From Skermania sp. ID1734 (GTDB taxonomy: Bacteria > Actinomycetota > Actinomycetes > Mycobacteriales > Mycobacteriaceae), in NCBI RefSeq assembly GCF_007489285.1, contig NZ_VLIY01000007.1, positions 124,001-188,000 on the forward strand: DNA of 64,000 nt. Direction: 5' to 3'. Positions 18,757 to 28,101 of this stretch are shown piece by piece. The notes under the pieces were generated by a model, which worked only from the letters and a program-made list of their open reading frames with translations, made no database searches and was not told the DNA's origin. Numbering within the stretch: position 1 is the stretch's first letter; each line of letters opens with the position of its first letter. A program made the translations under genes and the position numbers.

Positions 18757-20258
18757 GTACTGCAATAACCGCGCCTGAAACCTCGGCAGATCAGGCGCCG
18801 CCGCAAACCTTCGATTCGCTCGACCCGGCCACCGGCGAGGTCGTGGGTACTTACCCAATCTTCGATGCTGCCGCAGTGAACGAGACGGTGGCCCGCGCCC
18901 GGACCGCCGCGGCGTGGTGGTCGAACCTCAGCTTCGACGAGCGTGGTGAGTACCTGCGGAAGTGGGCGGGCGTACTAACGCGTCGCATGAACCAGCTCGC
19001 TGAGGTGGTGCACGCTGAGACCGGCAAGCCGCACTCGGACGCTCAGCTCGAGGTCGCCATGGCCGTCGACCACATCGACTGGGCCTCGCGCAACGCCAAG
19101 AAGGTGCTGGGCCGCAAGCGCGTCCCGGCGGGTCTGGTCATGGCGGACCACGCGGCGTCGGTGGAGTATCTGCCGCTGGGCGTCATCGGCGTGATCGGAC
19201 CGTGGAACTACCCGGTATTCACGCCACTGGGTTCGATTTCCTATGCGCTCGCGGCGGGCAATGCGGTGGTGTTCAAGCCGAGTGAGTACACCCCGGGTGT
19301 CGGGGCGTGGCTGGTGAACGCCTTCGCCGAAGTTGTTCGCGAACAACCGGTCCTACAGCTGATCACCGGTCTTGGCGCTACCGGAGAGGCGCTGTGCCGC
19401 TCCGGCGTGGACAAGCTCGCGTTCACCGGGTCGGCGGCCACCGGGCGCAAGATCATGCACTCCTGCGCAGACACCCTCACTCCCGTTCTGATCGAGGCGG
19501 GCGGCAAGGACGCGCTGCTGGTCGACGAGGACGCGAACATCGATGCCGCGGCCGATGCCGCGGTCTGGGGCGGTCTGTCCAACGCCGGGCAGACCTGCAT
19601 CGGCGTTGAACGTGTGTACGTGCACGAGAAGGTCTACGACCAGTTCGTCAACAAGGTCACCGAGCTTGCCCGCGACGTGCGTGCCGGTTCCGACCCGGAC
19701 GCGAAGATCGGCCCGATGACCATGCCGAGCCAGCCGGGCGTGGTGCGCAGCCACATTTCCGACGCCCTCGAACGCGGTGCCACCGCCGTGGTCGGCGGCC
19801 TCGACGCGGTCGGTGACCGCCTCGTTCAGCCGACAGTGCTGGTGAATGTGCCCGAAGACTCCACCGCCATGACCGAGGAGACCTTCGGTCCCACCCTCGC
19901 GGTCAACAAGGTGCACGACATGGACGAGGCCGTTACGTTGGCCAACGCCTCCAAGTACGGCCTGGGCTCCACGGTGTTCTCCAAGAAGCGCGGCGAGGAG
20001 CTGGCGCGACGGATCCGCTCGGGCATGACCGCGATCAACTCGGTGATCGCGTTCGCCGGAATCCCGTCACTGCCGTTCGGCGGGATCGGTGACTCCGGAT
20101 TCGGCCGCATCCACGGCCCCGACGGGCTCAAGGAATTCACCTACGCCAAGGCGGTGGCCAAGCGCCGGCTGCCCGCGATGCTGACGCTCACCAGCTTCAG
20201 CCGCACCCCCAAGGCCGACAAGATGGTGACCACGCTGACCAACCTGCGCCACGGCTGA
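18753..20258 (+). CDS. Aldehyde dehydrogenase family protein
   Basis: A 501-residue NAD(P)-dependent aldehyde dehydrogenase. Catalytic elements: GPWNYPVF (oxyanion Asn), LIEAGGKD (general-base Glu), [10 protein letters not shown] (nucleophile Cys, about residue 285) and the C-terminal [11 protein letters not shown]. It resembles succinate-semialdehyde/fatty-aldehyde type mycobacterial enzymes more than betaine-aldehyde dehydrogenase, though this is a judgement by eye. Start and stop codons overlap the upstream GMC gene by four bases, so the aldehyde produced there is probably its substrate. A long perfect palindrome follows the stop. Confidence 0.95.
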   Translation: MSTAITAPETSADQAPPQTFDSLDPATGEVVGTYPIFDAAAVNETVARARTAAAWWSNLSFDERGEYLRKWAGVLTRRMNQLAEVVHAETGKPHSDAQLEVAMAVDHIDWASRNAKKVLGRKRVPAGLVMADHAASVEYLPLGVIGVIGPWNYPVFTPLGSISYALAAGNAVVFKPSEYTPGVGAWLVNAFAEVVREQPVLQLITGLGATGEALCRSGVDKLAFTGSAATGRKIMHSCADTLTPVLIEAGGKDALLVDEDANIDAAADAAVWGGLSNAGQTCIGVERVYVHEKVYDQFVNKVTELARDVRAGSDPDAKIGPMTMPSQPGVVRSHISDALERGATAVVGGLDAVGDRLVQPTVLVNVPEDSTAMTEETFGPTLAVNKVHDMDEAVTLANASKYGLGSTVFSKKRGEELARRIRSGMTAINSVIAFAGIPSLPFGGIGDSGFGRIHGPDGLKEFTYAKAVAKRRLPAMLTLTSFSRTPKADKMVTTLTNLRHG

Positions 20259-20266
20259 TCGAGCCC

Positions 20267-20312
20267 CCTGTGCGTGAATTTTCACCGCGGGCGGTGAAAA
20301 TTCACGCACAGG
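20267..20312. terminator. 22-bp perfect inverted repeat between convergent genes
   Basis: Arms 20267-20288 and 20291-20312 are exact reverse complements with a two-base GG spacer (left arm begins CCTGTGCGTG; right arm ends CACGCACAGG). It sits between the stops of the aldehyde dehydrogenase (+) and copA (-), so it most simply acts as a bidirectional terminator. Neither side is followed by a clear T-tract. Confidence 0.6.
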
Positions 20313-20360
20313 CGGGGGTGCGCAGAGGCGGCAATGCCGAAGCGCCAGGGGTCGCGAGCG

Positions 20361-22562
20361 CTAGCGCCCGAACCCTCGCAACCGCAGGCTGTTGCTGACC
20401 ACGAACACGCTGGACAGCGCCATGGCCGCACCGGCCAGCATCGGATTGAGCAACCCGGCGGCCGCGGCGGGGATGGCCGCTACGTTGTAGCCGAACGCCC
20501 AAAACAGGTTGCCCTTGATGGTGCGCAGCGTGCGCCGGGACAGTCGGATCGCCTCGGCCGCGCCGCGCAGATCGTCGCGCACCAACGTCAGGTCACTCGC
20601 CTCGATGGCAACATCGGTGCCGGTGCCCATCGCGATGCCCAGATCCGCCTGGGCGAGTGCCGCCGCGTCGTTGACGCCATCGCCGACCATCGCGACCACC
20701 CTGCCCTCGGCCTGCAGCCGCCGGATGACGTCGAGCTTATCTGCTGGCAGGACGTCGGCAATCACTTCATCGATGCCGACCGCAGCGGCCACCGCGGCGG
20801 CCGTCGTCGCGTTGTCGCCGGTGAGCAGGACCGGGTGCAGGCCCAGCGCGCGCAACTGGGCGACCGCGTCCGCACTGGTCGGTTTCACCGCGTCGGCGAC
20901 CATGAGGACGCCGCGTGCTGCGCCGTCCCAGCCGACAGCAATCGCGGTGCGCCCGGCGGACTCGGCGGCTGACCGCGCCGCATCGAGCTCCGGCGTCGAC
21001 GCCATGCCGTGCGCAGCCAGCAGGCCTGTGCGCCCGGCGACGACCGCGTGGCCGTCGACCGTGCCGGTCACGCCCTGCCCGCCGTGGTTGCGGAAGTCAG
21101 TCACCGCGGCGAGCGGTCCAGCCGCGCGGGCCGCGGCCGCGATTGCCTGCGCGATGGGATGCTCGGACGCGTGCTCGACCGCACCGGCGAAGCGAAGGAG
21201 CTCCGACGCCTGGTCGGCGGGGAACGAATCGACGAGTTGCATGCGACCGGTGGTCACCGTTCCGGTCTTGTCCAACACGATCGTGTCGACGCGCCGCGTG
21301 GACTCGAGCACCTGTGGGCCCTTGATGAGGATGCCCAGTTGCGCTCCGCGGTTGGTGCCCACCAGCAGCGCTGTCGGTGTGGCCAGACCCAGCGCGCACG
21401 GGCAGGCGATGATAAGCACCGCCACGGCCGCGCCGAAGGCAAACTCGACGGAATCGCCCGCGATTAGCCAGCCAGCCAGGGTGGCGATCGCTATGGCGAT
21501 GACGATCGGCACGAAGATGCCCGCGATCCGGTCGGCGAGACGCTGTACGGGCGCCTTACCGTTCTGCGCGTCTTCCACGAGCGCGGCCATCTGAGCGAGC
21601 TGCGTGTCCTTGCCCACCCGGGTCGCGCGCACGGTGAGAACGCCGCCGCGGTTCACCGTCGCACCGACCACGTCGTCACCGACGCCGACCTCGACCGGCA
21701 CGGACTCACCGGTGAGCATGCTCATGTCCACCGCCGAGCTGCCCGCGGTGACCACGCCATCGGTGGCGACCTTTTCACCGGGCCGCACGACGAATACGTC
21801 ACCGACACCGAGTTCGTTTGCGGGAATCCGCTTTTCGGTGCCGTCACGCAGCACCGAGACATCTTTGGCGCCGAGTTCGAGCAGCGCCCGCAACGCCGAA
21901 CCGGCGCGTTGCTTGGCGCGGCTCTCGAAGTAGCGGCCGGCCAGGATGAACGCCACCACGCCGACGCTGACCTCGAAGTAGATGTTTCCCGAAGCATCGC
22001 CGCGGCCGACGGTGAACTCGAAGGGATGCCGCATGCCGATCATTCCGGCGGACCCGAAGACCAGCGCATACAGCGACCACGCGAACGCCGCGAGCGTGCC
22101 CACGGAGATGAGCGTGTCCATCGTGGCGACACCGTGACGCAGGTTGGCCACCGTCGCTCGATGGAAGGGCCACGCGGCCCAACTCACCACCGGCAGTGCC
22201 AGTGCCAGCGAGACCCATTGCCACGCCGGGAACTGCCACGCCGGGACCATGGCCAGCGCGATGACCGGAATGGCCAGTACGACGCTGACCGCCAGTCGGC
22301 GCCGCAGCATCGCCAGCTGCCCGTCCGAGTCGGCGTTTTCCGACGGCAGCGTCGCCGCGTAGCCGGCCTGCGCGACCTGGTCGATGAGCTCCTGGGTGGA
22401 GTGATTGGATCCAAAGGTGACTTTGGCTTTTTCGGTGGCGAAGTTCACCGTGGCGGTGACGCCGTCGAGCTTGTTGAGGCGTCGTTCGATGCGCGCCGCG
22501 CAGGAGGCGCACGTCATGCCACTGATGGCCAGTTCGACCGAGTCGGTGCGGGTAGTGGTCAC
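20361..22562 (-). CDS. copA: Copper-translocating P1B-type ATPase
   Basis: A 733-residue heavy-metal ATPase that exports Cu(I). It has one N-terminal heavy-metal domain (GMTCASC near residues 15-21), the transmembrane CPC motif ([13 protein letters not shown]), the phosphorylation site [11 protein letters not shown] in the actuator, SEHPIA in the nucleotide domain, and [10 protein letters not shown]. The YN and MALSS motifs in the last helices support Cu+ specificity. The GTG start overlaps the copZ stop by four bases, so the two are coupled. A CsoR-like palindrome upstream of copZ suggests copper-inducible expression. Confidence 0.96.
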   Translation of the reverse strand: MTTTRTDSVELAISGMTCASCAARIERRLNKLDGVTATVNFATEKAKVTFGSNHSTQELIDQVAQAGYAATLPSENADSDGQLAMLRRRLAVSVVLAIPVIALAMVPAWQFPAWQWVSLALALPVVSWAAWPFHRATVANLRHGVATMDTLISVGTLAAFAWSLYALVFGSAGMIGMRHPFEFTVGRGDASGNIYFEVSVGVVAFILAGRYFESRAKQRAGSALRALLELGAKDVSVLRDGTEKRIPANELGVGDVFVVRPGEKVATDGVVTAGSSAVDMSMLTGESVPVEVGVGDDVVGATVNRGGVLTVRATRVGKDTQLAQMAALVEDAQNGKAPVQRLADRIAGIFVPIVIAIAIATLAGWLIAGDSVEFAFGAAVAVLIIACPCALGLATPTALLVGTNRGAQLGILIKGPQVLESTRRVDTIVLDKTGTVTTGRMQLVDSFPADQASELLRFAGAVEHASEHPIAQAIAAAARAAGPLAAVTDFRNHGGQGVTGTVDGHAVVAGRTGLLAAHGMASTPELDAARSAAESAGRTAIAVGWDGAARGVLMVADAVKPTSADAVAQLRALGLHPVLLTGDNATTAAAVAAAVGIDEVIADVLPADKLDVIRRLQAEGRVVAMVGDGVNDAAALAQADLGIAMGTGTDVAIEASDLTLVRDDLRGAAEAIRLSRRTLRTIKGNLFWAFGYNVAAIPAAAAGLLNPMLAGAAMALSSVFVVSNSLRLRGFGR

Positions 22563-22771
22563 TGATGTCGCTCCGCGTCGTAGCCAGCCTCGTCGATCGC
22601 GGCCACAACGGCGGCGTCATCGAGCGGCGCAGTGCTGTGCACCTGCACCATTCCGGTGCCGAGGTCGACATCGACCGCGCTGACACCCTCGATCTTGCCG
22701 ACTTCGGCGCGCACCGCCGCCACACAGTGGTCGCAGGTCATTCCAGTAACGACGTAGTTCGTCACCGCCAT
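22559..22771 (-). CDS. copZ: Copper chaperone CopZ (heavy-metal-associated domain)
   Basis: A 70-residue ferredoxin-like metallochaperone with the metal site GMTCDHC at about residues 10-16. It shuttles Cu(I) in the cytoplasm and delivers it to the N-terminal domain of CopA. A strong GGGAGGAG ribosome site lies before the ATG. It is the first gene of the copZ-copA operon, four-base overlapped. Confidence 0.93.
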   Translation of the reverse strand: MAVTNYVVTGMTCDHCVAAVRAEVGKIEGVSAVDVDLGTGMVQVHSTAPLDDAAVVAAIDEAGYDAERHQ

Positions 22772-22810
22772 CTCGCACTCCTCCCAAAGCGACTCAACCT
22801 ACGTCCACTA

Positions 22811-22825
22811 TACCCCCAGGGGGTA
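22811..22825. promoter_or_regulatory. CsoR-type copper operator
   Basis: TACCCCC-A-GGGGGTA, an exact 7+1+7 palindrome, lies 40 bases upstream of the copZ ATG. It resembles the G-tract palindromes bound by the Cu(I)-sensing repressor CsoR. No csoR gene is in the window, so the repressor would act in trans. Confidence 0.65.
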
Positions 22826-22895
22826 GTTACGGCAAACGCCTCGGGAGTGAACTCGGGCGGCTATTGCCGACCCATCTGCCGTAGGCTGTGATTTC

Positions 22896-23831
22896 GTGCT
22901 CTCCGTCGTTCCGCGCCCGGTCACCGTGCGCGCACCCGCCAAGGTGAACCTGCACCTTGCGGTCGGCGACTTGCGGACCGACGGCTACCACGAGCTCACC
23001 ACGGTCTTTCAGGCTTTGTCGCTGTACGACGAGGTGGAACTTGCGCCGTCCAACGCGCTGCGGGTGCGGGTACGGGGCGAAGGGTCCCGAGATGTTCCCA
23101 CCGACCGCCGGAACCTGGTGTGGAAGGCCGCTACCCGGCTCGCGCACAAGGTCGGTCGCGAACCGCTCGTTGACATTTCCATCGTCAAGGGCATCCCCGT
23201 CGCCGGCGGAATGGCGGGCGGCAGTGCGGACGCCGCCGCGACACTGCTGGGTCTCAACGCGCTGTGGCATCTGGAAATGCCGCGCGAACAGATCATGGCG
23301 ATCGCACTCGAATTGGGCAGCGACGTGCCCTTTGCCCTGCACGGCGGCACCGCGCTGGGCACCGGGCGCGGGGAGAAACTGCTTCCGGTGCTGTCCCGCA
23401 ACAGCTTCCACTGGGTGGTGGCGCTGGCCAAGGGCGGGCTGAGCACGCCCGAGGTCTACCGTGAACTCGACCGATTGCGTGGGCAAGGCCAGCCGCCGCG
23501 GATCGGCGACGCGCAAAAACTCATGCGCGCGTTGGCCAGTGGCGATCCGCACCAACTCGCGCCGCTACTGGGTAACGACCTGCAGGCCGCCGCACTGTCG
23601 ATGAAGCCGGATCTGCGCCGCACACTGCGCGCCGGAATCGCCGCCGGCGCGCTGGCCGGAATCGTCTCCGGTTCGGGTCCGACCTGCGTATTCCTTTGTG
23701 CGGACGGAGATTCCGCGGTGGATGTGAGCGCCGAGCTCTCCGGCGCCGGAGTGTGCCGCAGCGTTCGAGTGGCCACCGGGCCGGTGCCAGGCGCGCGGGT
23801 CGTCGATGTCGAGCCGGTCGGACGCGGATGA
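22896..23831 (+). CDS. ispE: 4-diphosphocytidyl-2-C-methyl-D-erythritol kinase
   Basis: A 311-residue GHMP kinase catalysing the ATP-dependent phosphorylation step of the MEP isoprenoid pathway. Motifs: [14 protein letters not shown] at the N-terminus, the ATP loop [17 protein letters not shown] and the C-terminal [13 protein letters not shown]. It starts at GTG 22896. It is divergent from copZ and followed 15 bases later by the ABC-F gene, with which it is probably co-transcribed. Confidence 0.96.
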   Translation: MLSVVPRPVTVRAPAKVNLHLAVGDLRTDGYHELTTVFQALSLYDEVELAPSNALRVRVRGEGSRDVPTDRRNLVWKAATRLAHKVGREPLVDISIVKGIPVAGGMAGGSADAAATLLGLNALWHLEMPREQIMAIALELGSDVPFALHGGTALGTGRGEKLLPVLSRNSFHWVVALAKGGLSTPEVYRELDRLRGQGQPPRIGDAQKLMRALASGDPHQLAPLLGNDLQAAALSMKPDLRRTLRAGIAAGALAGIVSGSGPTCVFLCADGDSAVDVSAELSGAGVCRSVRVATGPVPGARVVDVEPVGRG

Positions 23832-23846
23832 AGTGCCGGTGTCCAC

Positions 23847-25631
23847 GTGGCTAACCTGATCAACCTCGAACAGGTATCTAAGTCGTTCGGTATCACGATG
23901 CTGCTCGATTCGGTCTCCCTCGGGGTGCACGAGGGCGACCGAATCGGCGTGGTGGGTCTCAACGGCGGCGGCAAGACCACCCTGCTCGAGATTTTGTCCG
24001 GCGTCACCGAGCCGGACTCCGGCCGCGTCAGCCGCGTGGGCGGCCTGCGACTCGCGGTCGTCACCCACCGCGGCACGCTGCCCCCCGACGCCACGATCGG
24101 TGACGTGGTGATCGGTCCGCTCGACGCCGCCGAGCACGAATGGGCTGGCGACGCCCGGATCCGGAACGTGCTCAGCGGGCTGGGTATCGCCGACCTGGGC
24201 CTGGAGGCGTCGGTTGCGGACCTGTCGGGCGGTGAGCGCAGGCGCGTCGCGCTGGCGGCGGCGCTCGTGCAGGATCTGGACCTGCTGGTGCTCGACGAGC
24301 CGACCAACCACCTCGACATCGAAGGCGTGCAGTGGCTGGCCCAGCACCTGCTCGAACGCCGCAGCGCACTGGTGGTGGTCACGCACGACCGCTGGTTCCT
24401 CGACACCGTCGCCACGCGCACCTGGGAAGTCGTCGGCGGCCGGGTCGAGACCTATGAGGGCGGCTACGGCGACTGGATCTTCGCCCGGGCTGAGCGGGCC
24501 CGGCAAGCCGATGCCGCCGAGGCGCGCCGGCGAAATCTCGCACGCAAGGAGTTGGCCTGGCTGCGTCGCGGCCCGCCCGCGCGCACGTCCAAGCCGCGCT
24601 ACCGCATCGAGGCGGCCGAGGCGCTGATCGCCGATGTGCCGCCGCCGCGGGACACCGTGGCGCTGAATACTTTTGCGCGCCGACGGTTGGGTCGGGTGGT
24701 CGTCGAGCTGGAGAACGCCGCGTTGCAGACGCCGGACGGGCGGGTGCTCGTCGACGACCTCACCTGGCGGTTGGGACCGGGGGAGCGGATCGGACTGGTC
24801 GGGGTCAACGGCTCCGGTAAGACCACGCTGTTGCGCGCGCTCGCCGGTGACGCGGAATTGGCCGCCGGGCGCCGGGTGCAGGGCCAGACGGTCCACATCG
24901 GCTGGCTGCGCCAGGAACTCGACGATCTGCCGACCGACGTCCGGGTGCTCGAGGCCGTGCAGGAGATTGCGCAGCGGATCACCCTGGGCGACAAGGAAAT
25001 TTCAGCGGGGCAATTGGCCGAGCGGCTGGGCTTCAGTCCGGCGCGCCAGCGCACGCCGGTCGGTGACCTGTCCGGTGGTGAGCGCCGCCGACTGCAATTG
25101 ACTCGGATTCTCATGGCGGAGCCGAACGTCCTGCTGCTCGACGAGCCGACCAACGACCTCGACATCGACACATTGCAACAACTGGAGGACCTGCTCGACG
25201 GTTGGGCCGGGACGCTCGTCGTCATCAGTCACGACCGCTACCTGATCGAGCGCATCTGTGACTCCACCTGGGCGTTGTTCGGTGACGGCAAGCTGACAAA
25301 CCTGCCGGGCGGCATCGAGGAATATTTGCGCCGGCGCAGCAGTCTCGGCGCCGCTGCGGCAGACCGGTCCAGCCCCGCGACCCCGGTGCGTCCGGTCGTC
25401 GCCACGGACGCCGGTGCTCAACGCGCCGCCCGTAAGGAACTTGCTCGTCTCGACCGTCGCCTGACCAAGCTCGCCGAGCGTGAGACGCAGTTGCACGAGC
25501 AAATGTCGGGCGCCGCAACCGATCCGCAGGCACTGACCGAACTTGGTGTGGAACTGAAACAGGTCGTCGCCGAGCGCGCCGAAACCGAGGAGAAGTGGCT
25601 CGACCTCGCGAGCGAGCTCGAGGCGGATTAG
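23847..25631 (+). CDS. ABC-F family ATP-binding protein
   Basis: A 594-residue soluble twin-ATPase protein of the ABC-F class, which acts on ribosomes (translation factors or antibiotic resistance). It has two complete nucleotide-binding domains: Walker A GLNGGGKTTLL and GVNGSGKTTLL; signatures LSGGERRRVAL and LSGGERRRLQL; Walker B LLVLDEPTNHLD and LLLDEPTNDLD. An arm-linker lies between domains, and a C-terminal charged coiled coil (about residues 525-594) is visible. There are no membrane helices. It follows ispE by 15 bases. The subfamily (Uup-like versus resistance-type) cannot be settled by eye; the coiled-coil tail suggests Uup-like. Confidence 0.92.
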   Translation: MANLINLEQVSKSFGITMLLDSVSLGVHEGDRIGVVGLNGGGKTTLLEILSGVTEPDSGRVSRVGGLRLAVVTHRGTLPPDATIGDVVIGPLDAAEHEWAGDARIRNVLSGLGIADLGLEASVADLSGGERRRVALAAALVQDLDLLVLDEPTNHLDIEGVQWLAQHLLERRSALVVVTHDRWFLDTVATRTWEVVGGRVETYEGGYGDWIFARAERARQADAAEARRRNLARKELAWLRRGPPARTSKPRYRIEAAEALIADVPPPRDTVALNTFARRRLGRVVVELENAALQTPDGRVLVDDLTWRLGPGERIGLVGVNGSGKTTLLRALAGDAELAAGRRVQGQTVHIGWLRQELDDLPTDVRVLEAVQEIAQRITLGDKEISAGQLAERLGFSPARQRTPVGDLSGGERRRLQLTRILMAEPNVLLLDEPTNDLDIDTLQQLEDLLDGWAGTLVVISHDRYLIERICDSTWALFGDGKLTNLPGGIEEYLRRRSSLGAAAADRSSPATPVRPVVATDAGAQRAARKELARLDRRLTKLAERETQLHEQMSGAATDPQALTELGVELKQVVAERAETEEKWLDLASELEAD

Positions 25632-25642
25632 CGCCGGTTACG

Positions 25643-26521
25643 TCACTGCACCTCGCGCCTGCGGTTGCGCTGGCCGGTGGGATCTTTGGTGTCGTCTTTC
25701 GGGGAGTCGCGGTGGGCGTAGCCGGGATGGAAGTGGCCCTCGGTGATCGGCAGGCACGCCTCGACGAAATCGCGGCCGAAACTGGTCAGCAGGATGCTGC
25801 GGGGGATGGCTTTGGCCGCAAAGCCGGCCTTCTTCAGCGTTTCCTGCATGTGCGGCTGGGCTTCCACCAACTGATAGCGCGTGGGATCAGCGACTTGCTC
25901 CTTGGAAAATTCCACCAGCCCCAGTCGGTTGAGGTTGGTCAGGTACGGGTGAATCTTGTTGGGCCGCAACAGGCCAGCGTGCTCGCCGATCATGTTCAGC
26001 CCGCCCTCGACGAGCTGCGAACCGATGCCCAACGGGCGGCCGGTGCGGATATCGATCGAGGGCTGCGGGCCGTCGAGGTAGAGGAAGCGCAGGATGCGTG
26101 CCTCGTCCGGGGCCAGTTCGGCGAGGATGCGGGCGTAGGCCGGGTGCCCCTCGTCATCGGACACGTGAACGTCAGCGGCGCGGCGCAATAGCGCCGCGCC
26201 GCGAGCCTTGAGAACTTCATCTCCCGAGGAGCTTCCGGACCGGGCCGGCTGTATCGGATCGCTCACCCCGAGCAATCGGCGCAGCCCTTTGCGCAGCTCG
26301 CTGCTGCCTTCGGCCAGTATGTCGCGCGGCGGCACGCCCGCGAGCGAACGTCGCCACACGAAGGTCGAGGCGTCCACGGTGGTGTCGAAACTCCAGGAAG
26401 CGAAGTCGCGCACCGAGGTAGCGGCGACCGAGGCCAATCGCGGTGCTGCCCTGAGTATGTCGAAGCGGGACGGTGATGGCATGTCCTCGTCCGCGTCTGA
26501 CCGCTTGTCCGGATCTACCAT
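25643..26521 (-). CDS. Abi-alpha (DUF4393) family protein, copy 1
   Basis: A 292-residue soluble protein. The recognisable core (about residues 140-260) reads HPAYARILAELAPDEARILRFL, DGPQPSIDIRT and YLTNLNRLGLVEF, the pattern of the Abi-alpha/DUF4393 family. That family is named for an association with abortive infection, but its biochemistry is unknown. The ATG at 26521 overlaps the stop of the upstream DUF445 gene by seven bases, so translation is coupled and the products probably act together. The N-terminal 100 residues are helical and variable. The tail is highly charged (RNRRREVQ). It ends ten bases from the convergent ABC-F gene. Paralogues are at 28102 and 38190. Confidence 0.75.
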   Translation of the reverse strand: MVDPDKRSDADEDMPSPSRFDILRAAPRLASVAATSVRDFASWSFDTTVDASTFVWRRSLAGVPPRDILAEGSSELRKGLRRLLGVSDPIQPARSGSSSGDEVLKARGAALLRRAADVHVSDDEGHPAYARILAELAPDEARILRFLYLDGPQPSIDIRTGRPLGIGSQLVEGGLNMIGEHAGLLRPNKIHPYLTNLNRLGLVEFSKEQVADPTRYQLVEAQPHMQETLKKAGFAAKAIPRSILLTSFGRDFVEACLPITEGHFHPGYAHRDSPKDDTKDPTGQRNRRREVQ

Positions 26522-27834
26522 GAGGAGGCCACCCCCGTTCCGAAGATGAGCAAGTGCAACCAGCCGGCGAACAGGCCCAGCACACCGCCGTGCACGAACA
26601 GCAGCCACTCGTCCTGCTTGATCGCCGAGCGCAGCATGTCTACGAAGTCGTCGGGACCCATTACCGACATCTGCCGAGCGACAAATTCTTTGACGCGTCG
26701 GCCCTGACGCTTGTTGAACTCGGCATCCGAGAAGGCGACGGGTGCGATGGCGGTGGCCTCGCTGGCAATGGTCGAGGTGATGTGCGCGTATTCGCGCGAC
26801 CCGATGGCCGCCCGGACCGCGCCTCGCGCGGGGCCGAGGGCTCGGTCTGCGGCTGGTTTCAGCGTGTCCTCGAGCATTTGAACGGTACGGTCCGAGCGCG
26901 GACCGGTCATCAGTTCATTACCCACATTCGAGATGGTCACAACCTGATTGGCGACCATGTCCGCGTAGCCCTCGGTGATTTCGGGCTGCCGTTTGATGAG
27001 CAGGCCCTGGCGCCACGGGCAGTACCACTTGGGAAAGATCGGCTCGAAGATCATCGAGATGCCCACCCAGTTGACCACCCAGCCGATGATCACCCCGCCG
27101 ATTGGCAGCACCACCAGCGGTGACCACCCACTCAGGTGCAGGATGCCGACCAGCACGAAACCCATCGGGAAACCGAAGTAAAAGCCGAAGTTCTGCATGA
27201 AGCGCAGTTCTTTGCTGCCCAGCACCTGAAACAGGTCGTTGAGGTATTGCGGGTTCGCGGTGAAGTAGCGGATCACCATGAGCTTGACGTCGATGAGTTG
27301 GTCGATATTGCGGCCCAATTCGACGGTGAGCTCGGTGATGATTTCCGGCAGCTGGGCCTGCACCCGCGAATACACGGCCTCCTTCACCGCCCTGGGCAGG
27401 TTGTTCCAGATCTGTGGGTATTCGCGGCTGAGAAGGTCGTCGACGATGTCGCGGATCTGCGTTTCGGCAACCTTGGTCAGTTGGGCTGCGATGGCCTCCG
27501 GCTCGAGCTCCTCATAGAAATCGCCAATGTTGCCCAGCTTGGCCAGGCCCTTGTCGACGGCCAGGCTGGCCATCTTGTCGGCCCGCGACGGCACGATGCC
27601 CTGCCAGCCGATGCGTCCGTCGTAGCGAATGAGCGGAAGCACCTGAATTCGCTTGGGCAGGAACGGAAAAAGAGTCTTGAGGCCGATCATCCGGAAGCCG
27701 TGGAAATCCAGCGGCTTGAACAGCATCAGGATGCCGGTCCAGTTGGTGATGTAGCCGATGATGCCAGTGAACAGGGGGATAGTGATCAGTTCCAACAAGT
27801 ACGTCGGATGGACGCCGAAAACGCTCTCCAACAT
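26515..27834 (-). CDS. DUF445 family membrane protein, copy 1
   Basis: A 439-residue membrane protein of the DUF445 (YjiN/YheB-like) family: an N-terminal helix with ITNWTGILMLFKPL, then WQGIVPSRADKMASLAVDK, a long soluble helical middle, two central helices around residues 220-270 (the second containing VVNWVGISMIF), and a C-terminal helix in VHGGVLGLFAGWLHLLIF. It has a duplicated topology in which the NWxG motif recurs. The function is unknown. A GGAG ribosome site precedes the ATG. It is the first gene of an operon with Abi-alpha copy 1 and is paralogous to 29061-30437. Confidence 0.8.
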   Translation of the reverse strand: MLESVFGVHPTYLLELITIPLFTGIIGYITNWTGILMLFKPLDFHGFRMIGLKTLFPFLPKRIQVLPLIRYDGRIGWQGIVPSRADKMASLAVDKGLAKLGNIGDFYEELEPEAIAAQLTKVAETQIRDIVDDLLSREYPQIWNNLPRAVKEAVYSRVQAQLPEIITELTVELGRNIDQLIDVKLMVIRYFTANPQYLNDLFQVLGSKELRFMQNFGFYFGFPMGFVLVGILHLSGWSPLVVLPIGGVIIGWVVNWVGISMIFEPIFPKWYCPWRQGLLIKRQPEITEGYADMVANQVVTISNVGNELMTGPRSDRTVQMLEDTLKPAADRALGPARGAVRAAIGSREYAHITSTIASEATAIAPVAFSDAEFNKRQGRRVKEFVARQMSVMGPDDFVDMLRSAIKQDEWLLFVHGGVLGLFAGWLHLLIFGTGVASSW

Positions 27835-28067
27835 GTTGGGTCTCCTACTCCGTTCGCTAACTCCAGTCCCCGCGATCGGAGGTGACAGCTGCGCGGTGCG
27901 TTGGAATATTCAACACAGACAGTCGTTACCGACAACATGGGAAGCGGCCGCGGCTAGCCGTCGGTCACTCGATTCGGACGTTAGCACCGTCGCGGACGCG
28001 GCAATTGAGGTATGGCCGATTGGGGAGCAAACCCTGTTGCGGTAAAAGCCTGGGTTGACAGGCGAAA

Positions 28068-28095
28068 AGCCGGCCAGTTTCAACGCTGGCCGGCT
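28068..28095 (-). terminator. Rho-independent terminator after Abi-alpha copy 2
   Basis: AGCCGGCCAG (28068-28077) pairs perfectly with CTGGCCGGCT (28086-28095) over an eight-base loop. On the minus strand it is followed by TTTTCGCC. It lies six bases past the stop of the gene ending at 28102. Confidence 0.75.
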
Positions 28096-28101
28096 GCACG
28101 C

